Assembly (NCBI RefSeq): GCF_000586555.1 | Contig: NZ_AZUC01000056.1 | Location: 1-64,000, forward strand | Origin: Sporosarcina sp. D27 | GTDB lineage: Bacteria > Bacillota > Bacilli > Bacillales_A > Planococcaceae | Reading direction: 5' to 3' | Length of the DNA stretch: 64,000 nucleotides | In this document: in pieces, positions 26,118 to 37,174 of the stretch | How positions within the stretch are numbered: the first letter of the stretch is position 1 | Layout: every line of letters begins with the position of its first letter | Translations under genes and position numbers: made by a program | The notes under the pieces: model-generated | Databases searched by the model: none | Seen by the model: the letters and a program-made list of their open reading frames with translations, nothing else | What the model was told of the DNA's origin: nothing

Positions 26118-27254
26118 ATGGATTTCCATTTCACCGAAGAACAACAGATGATGCGCAAACTGGTAAAGGATTTTGCAAAAGCGGAAATCGAACCATTTAT
26201 TCCAAACTTAGAGGCGGATGAATTCCCGACAGAAATTCTCAAGAAGATGGGGGAACTCGGACTCATGGGGATTACCGTTCCTGAAGAGTATGGTGGCGCT
26301 GGCATGGATTTCGTCTCGTACATTAGTGCAATCCACGAACTTTCGAAAGTGCACGCAACGGTCGGAGTCATTCTTTCTGTACATACATCCGTAGGTACCA
26401 ACCCGATTCTATACTTCGGAACAGAAGAACAGAAAGAACGATATTTAAAAAGAATGGCAGCTGGCGAATTACTCGGCGCATTCTGTCTGACAGAACCTGC
26501 ATCGGGTTCAGACGCAGGCTCCTTGAAAACGCGAGCTGTGAAAAAGGACGGCGGTTACGTCCTGAACGGCTCAAAAGTATTCATCACAAATGGTGGGGAA
26601 GCGGACGTTTACATCGTCTTCGCCGCAACTGATCCATCAAAAGGATCATATGGCATTTCGGCTTTCATCGTAGATGGTGATACTCCGGGATTAATTATCG
26701 GGAAAAACGAAGACAAAATGGGCATGCACGGTTCTCGTACCGTCCAGCTCACATTCGAAGATATGTTTGTACCTGAAGCAAACTTGCTTGGGGAGGAAAA
26801 TGCAGGCTTCAAAATCGCCATGGAAAACCTCGATGTCGGACGAATCGGTATCGCAGCACAAGCACTTGGTATCGCAGAAGCAGCACTTGAAGCTGCTACT
26901 GACTATGCGAAAGAGCGTGTCCAATTCGGTAAACCAATCGCTGCAAATCAAGGGATCGGCTTCAAAATTGCAGATATGGCAACCGCTACAGAAGCCGCGC
27001 GTTTACTCGTTTATCGAGCAGCTCAACTTCGTGCTGAAAACAAATCATGCGCACAAGAAGCATCCATGGCTAAACTTTTTGCCTCCCAAACGGCGATGGA
27101 CAACGCAATCGAAGCCGTTCAAGTATTTGGTGGCTATGGGTACACGAAAGACTATCCCGTGGAGCGCTACTTCCGCGACGCAAAAGTTACTCAAATCTAC
27201 GAGGGCACGAGCGAAATCCAACGCATCGTAATTTCCAAGAATCTTACGAAGTAA
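26118..27254 (+). CDS. mmgC: Acyl-CoA dehydrogenase (MmgC-like)
   Basis: 378-residue FAD enzyme introducing the alpha-beta double bond in acyl-CoA. Signature segments are FCLTEPASGSDAGS and FITNGGEADVYIVFA (substrate/FAD), then [20 protein letters not shown] and the catalytic Glu region IYEGTSEIQRIVIS. It directly follows hbd with AAAGGGG. It is about 60-65% similar by eye to the second dehydrogenase at 27673, so the two look like paralogues. Confidence 0.93.
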   Translation: MDFHFTEEQQMMRKLVKDFAKAEIEPFIPNLEADEFPTEILKKMGELGLMGITVPEEYGGAGMDFVSYISAIHELSKVHATVGVILSVHTSVGTNPILYFGTEEQKERYLKRMAAGELLGAFCLTEPASGSDAGSLKTRAVKKDGGYVLNGSKVFITNGGEADVYIVFAATDPSKGSYGISAFIVDGDTPGLIIGKNEDKMGMHGSRTVQLTFEDMFVPEANLLGEENAGFKIAMENLDVGRIGIAAQALGIAEAALEAATDYAKERVQFGKPIAANQGIGFKIADMATATEAARLLVYRAAQLRAENKSCAQEASMAKLFASQTAMDNAIEAVQVFGGYGYTKDYPVERYFRDAKVTQIYEGTSEIQRIVISKNLTK

Positions 27255-27320
27255 TTAGTAAATTAGGAGAGCCGTGGTGGCAATCAAATCTGTCAGGCTA
27301 TCTCCTATAAATAAAAAAAT

Positions 27321-27645
27321 CTGATCAAGCGAGTCACGAATCCGTTCAAGCCAGCGGAAAAGTGATCAAGAGAGCCGAGAATCCGCTCAAGCAAGAGGAA
27401 AAGTGATCAAGCGAGTCACGAATCCGCTCAAGCAAGAAGAAAGTGATCAAGCAAGCTGGGAATCCGCTCAAGTAAGAGGGAAAGTGATCAAGCGAGCCGC
27501 GGTTCCGCTCAAGCAAGCGGGAAAGTGATCAAGCAAGCCACGAATCCGCTCAAGCCAGCGGAAAAGTGATCAAGCGAGCCACGAATCCGCTCAAGCAAGC
27601 CGCGAATCTGATCAAGCGACTCATGAATCCACTAAAGCAAGCCAC
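27321..27645. repeat. Tandem intergenic array, family B (41-bp dimer)
   Basis: Sixteen TCAAG-type cores occur between 27325 and 27633 with spacings of 19-21 bp. AAGTGATCAAGCGAG and AATCCGCTCAAGCAAG half-units alternate, giving a 41-bp dimer. The GATCA/GCTCA alternation is the same as in family A, with AAGC in place of TAAA. The array fills almost the entire gap between the two acyl-CoA dehydrogenase genes and ends about 27 bp before the second start. It is the longest array in the window. Confidence 0.95.
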
Positions 27646-27672
27646 GAATCCAATAGAAAAGAGGAACTCACC

Positions 27673-28812
27673 ATGAACTTTACACTTTCTGAAGAACACG
27701 AAATGATCCGCAAAATGGTCCGCGACTTTGCAGAAAACGAGGTCGCACCGACAGCAGCTGAACGTGACGAAGAAGAACGCTTCGACATGGACTTATTCAA
27801 GAAGATGGCGGAACTTGGACTTACGGGGATTCCTTGGCCAGAAGAATATGGTGGCATCGGAAGCGACTACCTCGCATACGTTATCGCAGTCGAAGAACTG
27901 TCACGCGTTTGTGCGTCAACAGGGGTAACTCTATCTGCCCATACGTCACTCGCTGGATGGCCAGTGTTTAAATATGGTACCGAAGAACAAAAGCAAAAAT
28001 ACCTTCGTCCAATGGCTGAAGGATCGAAAATCGGTGCGTATGGGCTGACAGAACCTCAATCAGGATCCGACGCTGGCGGCATGAAAACAACAGCAAAACT
28101 CGATGGTGACGACTATATCTTGAACGGCTCGAAGATTTTCATCACAAACGGTGGCATCGCTGACATCTATATTGTCTTTGCGGTAACTGACGCAGACTCG
28201 AAGCACAAAGGGACGACTGCATTCATCGTTGAAGCAGATTATCCAGGCTTCTCTGTTGGGAAAAAAGAGAAAAAGCTCGGCATTCGTTCATCACCAACAA
28301 CAGAAATCATCTTCGACAACTGCCGTGTGCCGAAAGAAAACATGCTCGGTGAAGAAGGTCAAGGCTTCATCATCGCGATGAAAACCCTCGACGGTGGACG
28401 TAACGGAATTGCAGCTCAAGCAGTCGGAATCGCTCAAGGTGCACTGGACGCAGCAACAGGTTACGCAAAAGAGCGTGTACAATTCGGAAAGCCAATCGCT
28501 GCGAACCAAGGGATTGGTTTCAAACTTGCAGACATGGCGACGGCGACAGAAGCGTCTCGTCTATTGACATACCAAGCTGCATGGCTCGAGTCCAACAACC
28601 TACCATACGGAAAAGCCTCCGCAATGGCGAAACTCATGGCGGGCGACACGGCGATGAAGGTCACTACAGAAGCGGTTCAAGTCTATGGTGGATACGGATA
28701 TACGAAAGACTATCCAGTCGAACGCTTTATGCGCGATGCTAAAATCACGCAAATCTATGAAGGCACGCAAGAAGTGCAACGCCTCGTCATCTCCCGTATG
28801 CTGACGAAGTAA
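27673..28812 (+). CDS. acdA: Acyl-CoA dehydrogenase (AcdA-like)
   Basis: 379 residues, the second FAD acyl-CoA dehydrogenase. Motifs: [49 protein letters not shown] and [14 protein letters not shown] with the catalytic Glu. In B. subtilis acdA sits next to fadF and rpoE, matching its place here. A GAGGAAC site precedes the ATG. Substrate chain length cannot be read from sequence; a branched short-chain substrate is plausible because icmF is nearby. Confidence 0.92.
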   Translation: MNFTLSEEHEMIRKMVRDFAENEVAPTAAERDEEERFDMDLFKKMAELGLTGIPWPEEYGGIGSDYLAYVIAVEELSRVCASTGVTLSAHTSLAGWPVFKYGTEEQKQKYLRPMAEGSKIGAYGLTEPQSGSDAGGMKTTAKLDGDDYILNGSKIFITNGGIADIYIVFAVTDADSKHKGTTAFIVEADYPGFSVGKKEKKLGIRSSPTTEIIFDNCRVPKENMLGEEGQGFIIAMKTLDGGRNGIAAQAVGIAQGALDAATGYAKERVQFGKPIAANQGIGFKLADMATATEASRLLTYQAAWLESNNLPYGKASAMAKLMAGDTAMKVTTEAVQVYGGYGYTKDYPVERFMRDAKITQIYEGTQEVQRLVISRMLTK

Positions 28813-28827
28813 AAAGGGGGTCAGATG

Positions 28828-29460
28828 ATGGAACTGAAACATCAAGTAAAGTCGTCTGTAAAAGATGGCGATTTAATCGAAAAGCGGCGTGACCAGATTA
28901 TCCAAGGCGCCGTCCGGTTGTTCAAACAAAAAGGATTCCACCGCTCGACGACACGGGAAATCGCAAAAGAAGCAGGATTTAGTATCGGCACGCTATACGA
29001 GTACATTCGTACGAAAGAAGACGTGCTGTACCTCGTCTGTGACACGATTTACAACGAAGTGCAGCACCGTCTTTCGGGAATTGCGGACGAAGAAGCGACG
29101 ATTGACGGACTCACCCGTGCAATCGACGTCTATTACAGGCTAATCGATGATTTGTCTGATGAATTCGTCGTCATGTACCAGGAATCGAAATCGCTGCCGA
29201 AAAATGCGCTCGAATATGTGCTGGAAAAAGAACGTGGAATGACAGGGTTATTCGAAACTCTACTTCGTGCATGCTCAGATGCTGGGGAGCTACGCATCAC
29301 GGAAAACAGCATCGGACTTGCGGCACACCACATCGTGATCCAAGGGCAAATGTGGGCATTCCGTAGATGGGAACTGAAACAGATGTATACATTAGATGGC
29401 TATATTGAATTTCAAACCGACCAGTTACTGAACGGATTAGTGAAGCCTGCTAGCAATTAA
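28828..29460 (+). CDS. TetR/AcrR family regulator
   Basis: 210 residues. The N-terminal helix-turn-helix (about residues 20-65) contains [20 protein letters not shown] and [21 protein letters not shown], the TetR signature. The C-terminal ligand domain includes [15 protein letters not shown]. It sits 15 bp after acdA and 40 bp before icmF, so it likely regulates this acyl-CoA gene set, possibly with an acyl-CoA ligand. ATG at 28828 is preferred over 28825 on ribosome-site spacing (AAAGGGGG). Confidence 0.88.
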   Translation: MELKHQVKSSVKDGDLIEKRRDQIIQGAVRLFKQKGFHRSTTREIAKEAGFSIGTLYEYIRTKEDVLYLVCDTIYNEVQHRLSGIADEEATIDGLTRAIDVYYRLIDDLSDEFVVMYQESKSLPKNALEYVLEKERGMTGLFETLLRACSDAGELRITENSIGLAAHHIVIQGQMWAFRRWELKQMYTLDGYIEFQTDQLLNGLVKPASN

Positions 29461-29500
29461 TGAATGGGGAATGGAAAACAAAGCAAAGGGGTGCACGAAT

Positions 29501-32500
29501 ATGGCAACAGCAGAAACGCAACAAGAGATCTACAAACCGACACATCACGTGCGATTTGTGACGGCATCAAGTCTATTTGACGGGCACGATGCGAGCATTA
29601 ACATCATGCGACGCATTTTACAATCGACGGGTGCAGAAGTCATTCACCTCGGACACAACCGCTCTGTAGAAGAAGTTGTGAACGCTGCAATCCAGGAAGA
29701 CGTCCAAGGAATTGCGATTTCATCGTACCAAGGTGGGCATGTCGAGTACTTCAAATACATGTATGACTTGTTGAAGGAACGCGGCGCGGGTCATATTAAA
29801 ATCTACGGCGGCGGGGGCGGCGTCATTATCCCGAAAGAAATTAAAGAGCTGCACCAATACGGCATCGCCTGGATCTTCTCTCCTGAGGATGGTCGCAAAC
29901 TCGGCCTCCAAGGGATGATCAATCGCATGGTCGAAGAGTGCGATTACGCGACGGAAGTGAAGGACGAAATGGCTTATTTGGAGCAAGTCGAAACGACAAA
30001 GCCCGAACTGCTTGCGAACCTTATTACGTATGCAGAAGAGCATTATGATGATCAAGACGAGAAAGCATCGACTCTACTGAATCGCGCGCGTGAACTATCC
30101 AAAGGAACGCCGGTTCTCGGGATTACGGGAACAGGAGGAGCCGGAAAAAGTTCTCTAACAGATGAATTAATCCGCAGATTCCTTCATGAACTACCGGATC
30201 GAAAAGTCGCGATTCTGTCCATTGACCCGACGAAACAAAAAACGGGCGGTGCGCTTCTAGGTGACCGGATTCGGATGAATGCAATCTTCAATAAGCGCGT
30301 CTTCATGCGCAGTCTTGCAACACGTGGCTCCCGTACGGAACTTTCCGGCGCATTGAAAGATGTGCTTGATATCGTCAAGGTAGCGGGCTATGACCTGATC
30401 ATCGTGGAAACGAGCGGGATCGGGCAAGGGGACGCAGAAATCGACGAAGTCTCTGACGTATCGATGTACGTGATGACGAGCGAATTCGGGGCACCCTCAC
30501 AACTCGAGAAAATCGACATGATTGACTTTGCAGACTTGATTGCCATCAACAAATTTGAACGAAAAGGCTCAGAAGATGCATTGAGCCAAGTTCAGAAGCA
30601 GTACCAACGTAGCCGCCTTTTATTTGATAAATCGTTGGAAACAATGCCTGTCTACGGTACAATCGCGAGCCAATTCAATGACAAAGGGACGAATACGCTA
30701 TTCGCTGCAATCGTTGATACGCTGAATAAAAAATGTGGAAGCGACTGGACGACGTCTTACACTGAATTCGTGAAAACACAGAAACAGAACGTCATCATTC
30801 CGAACGACCGCCTGCAATACTTACGTGAAATCGCTACGACGGTACGTGGTTACCATAAACACGCAGAACAGCAAGCCCATCTTGCAACGAGAATGTATCA
30901 GCTTGAAGGAGCGCTCGCAGAAGTGCGAGAAAAGTCACCTGAAGATGCACTCGTGAAATCCCTTGAAATGCTCCATGACAATGTGCGCAACGAGATGACT
31001 GCAGAATCTAGACGTATTCTGGATAACTGGAACACGTTGAAAGAATCGTATGCAAAAGACGAATTCATCACGAAAATCCGGGATAAAGAACTCCGGACAG
31101 CGCTCACGACAAAGAGCTTATCCGGTTTAAAAATTCCTAAGGTGGCGTTACCGAAGTTCAAAGACTACGGCGAGATTATTCGCTGGGTATACAAAGAAAA
31201 CGTACCAGGCTCATATCCGTATACAGCAGGCGTATTCCCATTCAAACGTGAAGGGGAAGATCCGAAACGTCAGTTCGCGGGAGAAGGTACGCCGGAACGT
31301 ACCAATCGCCGATTCCATTACTTGTCGAAAGACGACGATGCGAAACGTCTATCTACAGCATTCGACTCGGTAACACTTTACGGAGAAGATCCTGACGAAC
31401 GCCCAGACATTTACGGAAAAGTAGGGGAATCTGGCGTTAACATCTGTACGCTTGAGGATATGAAGAAGCTCTATGCTGGATTTGATCTTTGTGCGCCATC
31501 GACTTCCGTTTCAATGACCATCAACGGTCCAGCGCCGATTATCTTAGCGATGTTCATGAACACTGCGATTGATCAGCAAGTGAAGAAACAGGAAGAAGAA
31601 CTCGGCCGCGCCTTATCGGTTGACGAATTCACGGAAGTTCGAGAAGCAACGCTGAAAGTAGTCCGTGGAACGGTGCAAGCCGATATTCTTAAAGAAGACC
31701 AAGGGCAAAATACGTGTATCTTCTCAACAGAATTTGCACTTCGTATGATGGGGGATATCCAGCAGTATTTCATTAACAAAAAAGTACGTAATTATTATTC
31801 TGTGTCCATATCGGGCTATCATATTGCTGAAGCCGGAGCAAATCCGATTTCGCAACTTGCGTTCACACTCGCAAACGGCTTCACGTATGTCGAATACTAT
31901 TTGAGCCGTGGCATGAACATCGATGACTTCGCACCGAACTTATCGTTCTTCTTCTCGAACGGTCTCGATCCGGAGTACACAGTTATTGGTCGCGTTGCAC
32001 GTCGCATCTGGGCAGTTGCAATGCGTGAGAAATACGGTGCTAACGACCGTAGCCAAAAGCTGAAATATCACGTTCAGACGTCAGGTCGTTCGCTTCACGC
32101 CCAAGAAATCGATTTCAATGATATTCGTACAACATTGCAAGCACTCATGGCATTGCAAGATAACTGTAACTCTCTCCACACCAATGCGTATGACGAAGCG
32201 ATCACGACACCTACGGAAGAGTCTGTGCGTCGCGCAATGGCGATCCAAATGATCATAACAAAAGAGCACGGACTTTCGAAAAACGAAAACCCGCTCCAAG
32301 GATCGTTCATCGCAGAAGAATTGACGGATCTTGTCGAAGAAGCAGTCCTTCAAGAATTCGACAAACTCAACGACCGTGGCGGGGTCCTTGGTTCAATGGA
32401 AACACAGTACCAACGAGGCAAAATTCAAGAAGAATCCATGCTGTATGAGATGAAGAAACATTCAGGCGAGCTCCCAATCATAGGCGTCAACACCTACTTG

Positions 32501-32770
32501 AACCCGAACCCGCCATCTGAAGAAGACATCGACAGTATGGAACTCGCACGCGCAACACAAGAAGAAAAAGAAACACAAATCAAAAACCTGCGTACGTTCC
32601 AATCCGCTCACAGCAGCGAGGCAGAACAAGCACTAGCAGACCTAAAACAACTCGCCATCTCAGGTGGCAACATCTTCGAGGCCCTCATGGAAACCGTAAA
32701 AGTCGCAAGCCTCGGTCAAATCACCAACGCCCTATACGAAGTAGGCGGGCAATACCGTCGTAATATGTAA
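29501..32770 (+). CDS. icmF: Fused isobutyryl-CoA mutase IcmF (adenosylcobalamin-dependent)
   Basis: 1089 residues, the usual IcmF length. Domain order: B12-binding domain at residues about 10-140 ([10 protein letters not shown], with the cobalt-ligand His, and [10 protein letters not shown]). Then a MeaB-like G-protein chaperone, about 195-440 ([16 protein letters not shown]alker [21 protein letters not shown]). Then the mutase TIM barrel and its tail (about 530-1089). It interconverts isobutyryl-CoA and n-butyryl-CoA, and related enzymes act on pivalyl-CoA. ATG at 29501 is 9 bp from AAAGGGG; upstream in-frame starts lack a ribosome site. It ends the acyl-CoA gene set, before a strong terminator. 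Confidence 0.94.
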   Translation: MATAETQQEIYKPTHHVRFVTASSLFDGHDASINIMRRILQSTGAEVIHLGHNRSVEEVVNAAIQEDVQGIAISSYQGGHVEYFKYMYDLLKERGAGHIKIYGGGGGVIIPKEIKELHQYGIAWIFSPEDGRKLGLQGMINRMVEECDYATEVKDEMAYLEQVETTKPELLANLITYAEEHYDDQDEKASTLLNRARELSKGTPVLGITGTGGAGKSSLTDELIRRFLHELPDRKVAILSIDPTKQKTGGALLGDRIRMNAIFNKRVFMRSLATRGSRTELSGALKDVLDIVKVAGYDLIIVETSGIGQGDAEIDEVSDVSMYVMTSEFGAPSQLEKIDMIDFADLIAINKFERKGSEDALSQVQKQYQRSRLLFDKSLETMPVYGTIASQFNDKGTNTLFAAIVDTLNKKCGSDWTTSYTEFVKTQKQNVIIPNDRLQYLREIATTVRGYHKHAEQQAHLATRMYQLEGALAEVREKSPEDALVKSLEMLHDNVRNEMTAESRRILDNWNTLKESYAKDEFITKIRDKELRTALTTKSLSGLKIPKVALPKFKDYGEIIRWVYKENVPGSYPYTAGVFPFKREGEDPKRQFAGEGTPERTNRRFHYLSKDDDAKRLSTAFDSVTLYGEDPDERPDIYGKVGESGVNICTLEDMKKLYAGFDLCAPSTSVSMTINGPAPIILAMFMNTAIDQQVKKQEEELGRALSVDEFTEVREATLKVVRGTVQADILKEDQGQNTCIFSTEFALRMMGDIQQYFINKKVRNYYSVSISGYHIAEAGANPISQLAFTLANGFTYVEYYLSRGMNIDDFAPNLSFFFSNGLDPEYTVIGRVARRIWAVAMREKYGANDRSQKLKYHVQTSGRSLHAQEIDFNDIRTTLQALMALQDNCNSLHTNAYDEAITTPTEESVRRAMAIQMIITKEHGLSKNENPLQGSFIAEELTDLVEEAVLQEFDKLNDRGGVLGSMETQYQRGKIQEESMLYEMKKHSGELPIIGVNTYLNPNPPSEEDIDSMELARATQEEKETQIKNLRTFQSAHSSEAEQALADLKQLAISGGNIFEALMETVKVASLGQITNALYEVGGQYRRNM

Positions 32771-32776
32771 CAAAAA

Positions 32777-32820
32777 CACCAAAAGAGCGCGGGAACCCCA
32801 CGCTCTATTTGGTGCTTTTT
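32777..32820 (+). terminator. Terminator of icmF
   Basis: CACCAAA/TTTGGTG with an inner AGCG/CGCT stem, followed by CTTTTT. Confidence 0.85.
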
Positions 32821-32979
32821 CGCATGCGATTTGCGGAATTGGAATTAGCAGCGTTTTCTATTATCCATCCGCTTAACGTAGAGGCTGCTCGCTATATGTG
32901 GTTTCTATGTTTATCTTTAGTTTATAAGAGATCCACTCTCCTCAAAACTTCCAGAGAATATCCTATATAGCCAGAATAA

Positions 32980-33112
32980 CCGTTGATCGAAACGAAAGAC
33001 GGCGACTCCTGCGGATCAGCGAAAATCGAAGACCCCGCAAGGAGCGAAGCGAACTGAGGAGACTGAGATTGAGCCCGCGGAAAGCGTCCGTCTGAAGTGC
33101 AGTTCAACACAG
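32980..33112. repeat. Dispersed Bacillaceae-type repeat element, copy 1
   Basis: An element of about 133 bp runs from CGTTGATCGAAACGAAAGAC to GCAGTTCAAC, with GTTGA/TCAAC inverted ends. Inside are GGCGACTCCTGCGG, GACCCCGCAAGGAGCGAAGC and CCCGCGGAAAGCGTCCG. This is the familiar non-coding repeat found in many copies in Bacillaceae and Planococcaceae genomes, recalled from general knowledge. The remaining icmF-33218 gap (about 32825-32975 and 33113-33180) shows no other feature. Confidence 0.75.
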
Positions 33113-33182
33113 TCCTACTAGCCCACATGAATTTATTCACAAACAAAATGAATTTCAGTGGATTTTAAACCCAAAACCCGAG

Positions 33183-33188
33183 TATACT
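33183..33188 (+). promoter_or_regulatory. -10 element ahead of the small membrane protein gene
   Basis: TATACT lies 30 bp before the TTG start, in an AT-rich stretch; no convincing -35. Confidence 0.35.
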
Positions 33189-33218
33189 ATAAAGAATGGC
33201 CGAAAAGGGGTGCGGAAG

Positions 33219-33386
33219 TTGAAGATGGCACTTCATCTTGTTATCATAATCACACTAATCGTACTAACCTATCTCCTATACGGAGAAGGATTTGGTGCAG
33301 TTCCCTTCCTGCTCGCGGCCGTCTATTTACTCGTGATCAGCTGGAAAGAATTCAAGCGTTTCCGCATGAATAGAAAAACACAGTAA
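33219..33386 (+). CDS. Small membrane protein, function unknown
   Basis: 55 codons from a TTG that is 8 bp from AAAAGGGG; an ATG at 33225 would be 14 bp away. The product starts LKMALHLVII and has two hydrophobic helices (about residues 5-20 and 27-42) separated by YGEGFGA. It ends in a basic tail, EFKRFRMNRK, so both ends are probably cytoplasmic. It lies just ahead of rpoE and has the same strand. I do not recognise the family. The good ribosome site and hydrophobic pattern support coding. Confidence 0.6.
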   Translation: MKMALHLVIIITLIVLTYLLYGEGFGAVPFLLAAVYLLVISWKEFKRFRMNRKTQ

Positions 33387-33437
33387 CAAAGCACCAGTCG
33401 AATACATGAAAAAAGCTTCAGAAAGGGCGTGCATCTC

Positions 33438-33989
33438 ATGGACTATAAAAACATGACAAAAGAACAACTACTTGAGGAATCACTGATCGACATTACCTTT
33501 GCGATTTTTGAAGATCGTCGCGAACCTATTACATTTCAAAAACTAATGGATGAAATCCGTAGTCTTACAGGAATCAGCAAAAAAGAAATGGAAGAACGCC
33601 TTCCCCAATTCTACACAGACATCAACATCGACGGTCGTTTCATGGCTATGAACGACGGCGGATGGGCACTTCGTGAATGGTACCCAGTCGACCAGATTGA
33701 AGAAGAAACTGCACCTGTCGTTAAAACTCGTAAGAAAAAGAAAAAAGCTTCAGACGATGACGATGATGACGAGTTGGAAGACTTGGATGACTTGGACGAG
33801 GATGAAATCTTCGAAGAAGACTATGAAGAACTCGGCGATGAAAAAGATGATGATGACGACGATGAAGTAGATTCTGACGAAGATGAAGTCGAAGATCCTG
33901 CCGAAGGTCTTGAAATCATTCCTGATGAAGACATCGATTTAGATGAAGAAGACGAAGAGGAAGAAGAGGAAGAGGAAGAAGAATTATAA
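33438..33989 (+). CDS. rpoE: DNA-directed RNA polymerase delta subunit RpoE
   Basis: 183 residues. The N-terminal folded domain (residues 1 to about 90, with MTKEQLLEESLIDITFAI and RFMAMNDGGWALREWYP) is followed by a basic patch KTRKKKKK. A long Asp/Glu-only tail to the C-terminus follows, the hallmark of Gram-positive delta. It increases recycling and sensitivity of RNA polymerase to initiating NTP. ATG at 33438 chosen (GAAAGGG 10 bp upstream) over the GTG at 33429. pyrG follows, as in B. subtilis. Confidence 0.95.
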   Translation: MDYKNMTKEQLLEESLIDITFAIFEDRREPITFQKLMDEIRSLTGISKKEMEERLPQFYTDINIDGRFMAMNDGGWALREWYPVDQIEEETAPVVKTRKKKKKASDDDDDDELEDLDDLDEDEIFEEDYEELGDEKDDDDDDEVDSDEDEVEDPAEGLEIIPDEDIDLDEEDEEEEEEEEEEL

Positions 33990-33996
33990 TCATTCC

Positions 33997-34025
33997 TTGA
34001 CTTCTAAAGTCATCCGCTATACAAT
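33997..34025 (+). promoter_or_regulatory. pyrG promoter
   Basis: TTGACT, 17 bp, TACAAT. The expected start is the GGGC at 34032-34035, 6 bp after the -10. Confidence 0.85.
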
Positions 34026-34031
34026 CTAATT

Positions 34032-35773
<1,742 letters not shown>

Positions 35774-35781
35774 TGAAAGCC

Positions 35782-35820
35782 AAACCCCCTATTCCGCGTG
35801 ATGCAGAATAGGGGGTTTTT
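35782..35820 (+). terminator. Terminator of pyrG
   Basis: AAACCCCCTATTC / GAATAGGGGGTTTTT. Confidence 0.9.
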
Positions 35821-35847
35821 ATGAATTAATATCGGGAAGGGGAATAT

Positions 35848-35985
35848 CCGCTCAATCGCGTGGGAAAACTGCTCAAGCAAAGCCGGATCCGCTCAAGCAG
35901 GACGAAAAACTGCTCAAGCAAAGCCGAATCCGCTCAAGCAGGCCGGAAAACTGCTCAAGCAAAGCTGAATCTGCTCAAGCACAAC
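35848..35985. repeat. Tandem intergenic array, family B
   Basis: Seven GCTCAA cores at 35852, 35873, 35893, 35914, 35934, 35955 and 35975 (20/21-bp alternation, 41-bp dimer). AATCCGCTCAAGC alternates with AACTGCTCAAGC, so here the GATC type is replaced by CTGCTC. It lies between pyrG and the 3' end of ywjG. Confidence 0.92.
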
Positions 35986-36036
35986 AGGAAGCCCCACAAA
36001 CCTGATCCGAAATCCCCTAATATTATTAAAACTCCA

Positions 36037-36552
36037 TTAAATATCCATCAACATTTCATCATAAGAAAGCTTCACGGCTTCGTAAACAAACAACGATGCA
36101 AGCAAGTGGGGTTCCACGACGCGTCCACCTTCATCGTTTGGCAACAAGCCTTTGGAAATTCCTGTTGAAATATAGATATCTGCAAGCTCCGACAGCTCAT
36201 TCTTATCCGTTGCTTTCTCTGATGCCACAACTGCAAACGCAACGTTCTGTTTTGCTAAATCTCTTGCGATTTCAAGAACATCTTCATCCACCGAGCTTCG
36301 TGTAAACAGCCAAACACGATCCATAGTACCTAATTCAAGATCCTTAGAAAACTGAGTCGCGTTAGTAAAAGGTTCAGCACCTTCTATTGCGTTGATCACG
36401 ACTCCTTTCAATTCTTTTATTCCTACCAATACCACACGCCCATCGCCAACAGCTGCCTGAGCAAGCAGTCTAGCGGTGTCTTCGATCGCCTCTTCATGGT
36501 TTGTTGCAGTCCTTTGCAAGAGACCTGCAATTTGTGTCGTCAACATTTTCAT
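36037..36552 (-). CDS. ywjG: DUF2529 family protein YwjG
   Basis: 171 residues, opposite in direction to its neighbours, between pyrG and spo0F, exactly as B. subtilis ywjG. The pattern of a SIS-like alpha/beta sheet is suggested by VVLVGIKELKG and VAFAVVASEKATD, but no reaction is known. GGAGGTG lies 7 bp from the ATG. Confidence 0.85.
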   Translation of the reverse strand: MKMLTTQIAGLLQRTATNHEEAIEDTARLLAQAAVGDGRVVLVGIKELKGVVINAIEGAEPFTNATQFSKDLELGTMDRVWLFTRSSVDEDVLEIARDLAKQNVAFAVVASEKATDKNELSELADIYISTGISKGLLPNDEGGRVVEPHLLASLFVYEAVKLSYDEMLMDI

Positions 36553-36622
36553 AACTACACCTCCATAAGTAGTATAGTGAATTAGAAATCATTTAGCGAT
36601 AAAAGCAGGAATTATTACCTTT

Positions 36623-36630
36623 TTGTCAAA
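36623..36630 (+). promoter_or_regulatory. Possible Spo0A box ahead of spo0F
   Basis: TTGTCAAA differs at one position from the 0A box core TTGTCGAA and lies about 70 bp ahead of spo0F, a known Spo0A target in B. subtilis. An AGGAATT about 15 bp upstream could be a sigma-H -35, but I see no clean -10. Confidence 0.3.
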
Positions 36631-36700
36631 TTACTAATAATATTCAAACTAATTTAATTCGGACTAAAGTAGTGACTATATATTAAAGGGAGTGGGCAGT

Positions 36701-37063
36701 TTGAAAAAGTTGTTAATCGTAGATGACCAAGCTGGTATTCGTCTGTTGCTCGATGAAGTCTTCAAAAAAGAAGGTTATGAAACCGTCCTTGCCGCAACTG
36801 GTAAAGAGGCGTTACTTCGCGTAGAGAACGACGAACCGGACTGCATCCTATTAGACATGAAAATGCCTGGAATGAATGGGGATGAAGTCCTGAAACAAGT
36901 AAAAAGTGACAGACCAAACCTACCAGTTGTCATGATGACAGCATATGACGTAATAGAAGCTTCTGATTCGGAAGCGCAACATCAGGCTGACCACTATTTC
37001 ACAAAACCATTTGACATCCACCAAGTACGACATACCATTAATCATTTGTTACGAGAAACCTAG
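36701..37063 (+). CDS. spo0F: Sporulation phosphorelay response regulator Spo0F
   Basis: A single receiver domain of 120 residues, which shuttles phosphate from sporulation kinases to Spo0B. LIVDDQAGIRLLL holds the acidic pair, LLLDMKMPGMNG the phospho-acceptor Asp, VVMMTAYD the switch Thr, and FTKPFDIHQVR the conserved Lys. No output domain follows, as expected. I prefer the TTG at 36701 (8 bp from AAAGGGAG); a GTG three codons earlier is inside the ribosome site. Confidence 0.92.
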   Translation: MKKLLIVDDQAGIRLLLDEVFKKEGYETVLAATGKEALLRVENDEPDCILLDMKMPGMNGDEVLKQVKSDRPNLPVVMMTAYDVIEASDSEAQHQADHYFTKPFDIHQVRHTINHLLRET

Positions 37064-37064
37064 A

Positions 37065-37100
37065 GTCTACTTCCTAAGTGGAAGTGGACCGGTTTTTTTG
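37065..37100 (+). terminator. Terminator of spo0F
   Basis: CTACTTCC/GGAAGTGG stem, then GACCGGTTTTTTT. Confidence 0.65.
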
Positions 37101-37174
37101 ATATGATGAAGGTGGAATACATCAAAAAATAAATCGAACGCGATCCGTTTCCATATTCGAAGGAGGAACTGCAC

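Noticed and set aside
35860..36168. Plus-strand open frame across the family B array downstream of pyrG
   Set aside because: It consists mostly of the repeat array and the antisense of ywjG, and has no ribosome site. The repeat period of 41 bp would shift frame every dimer.
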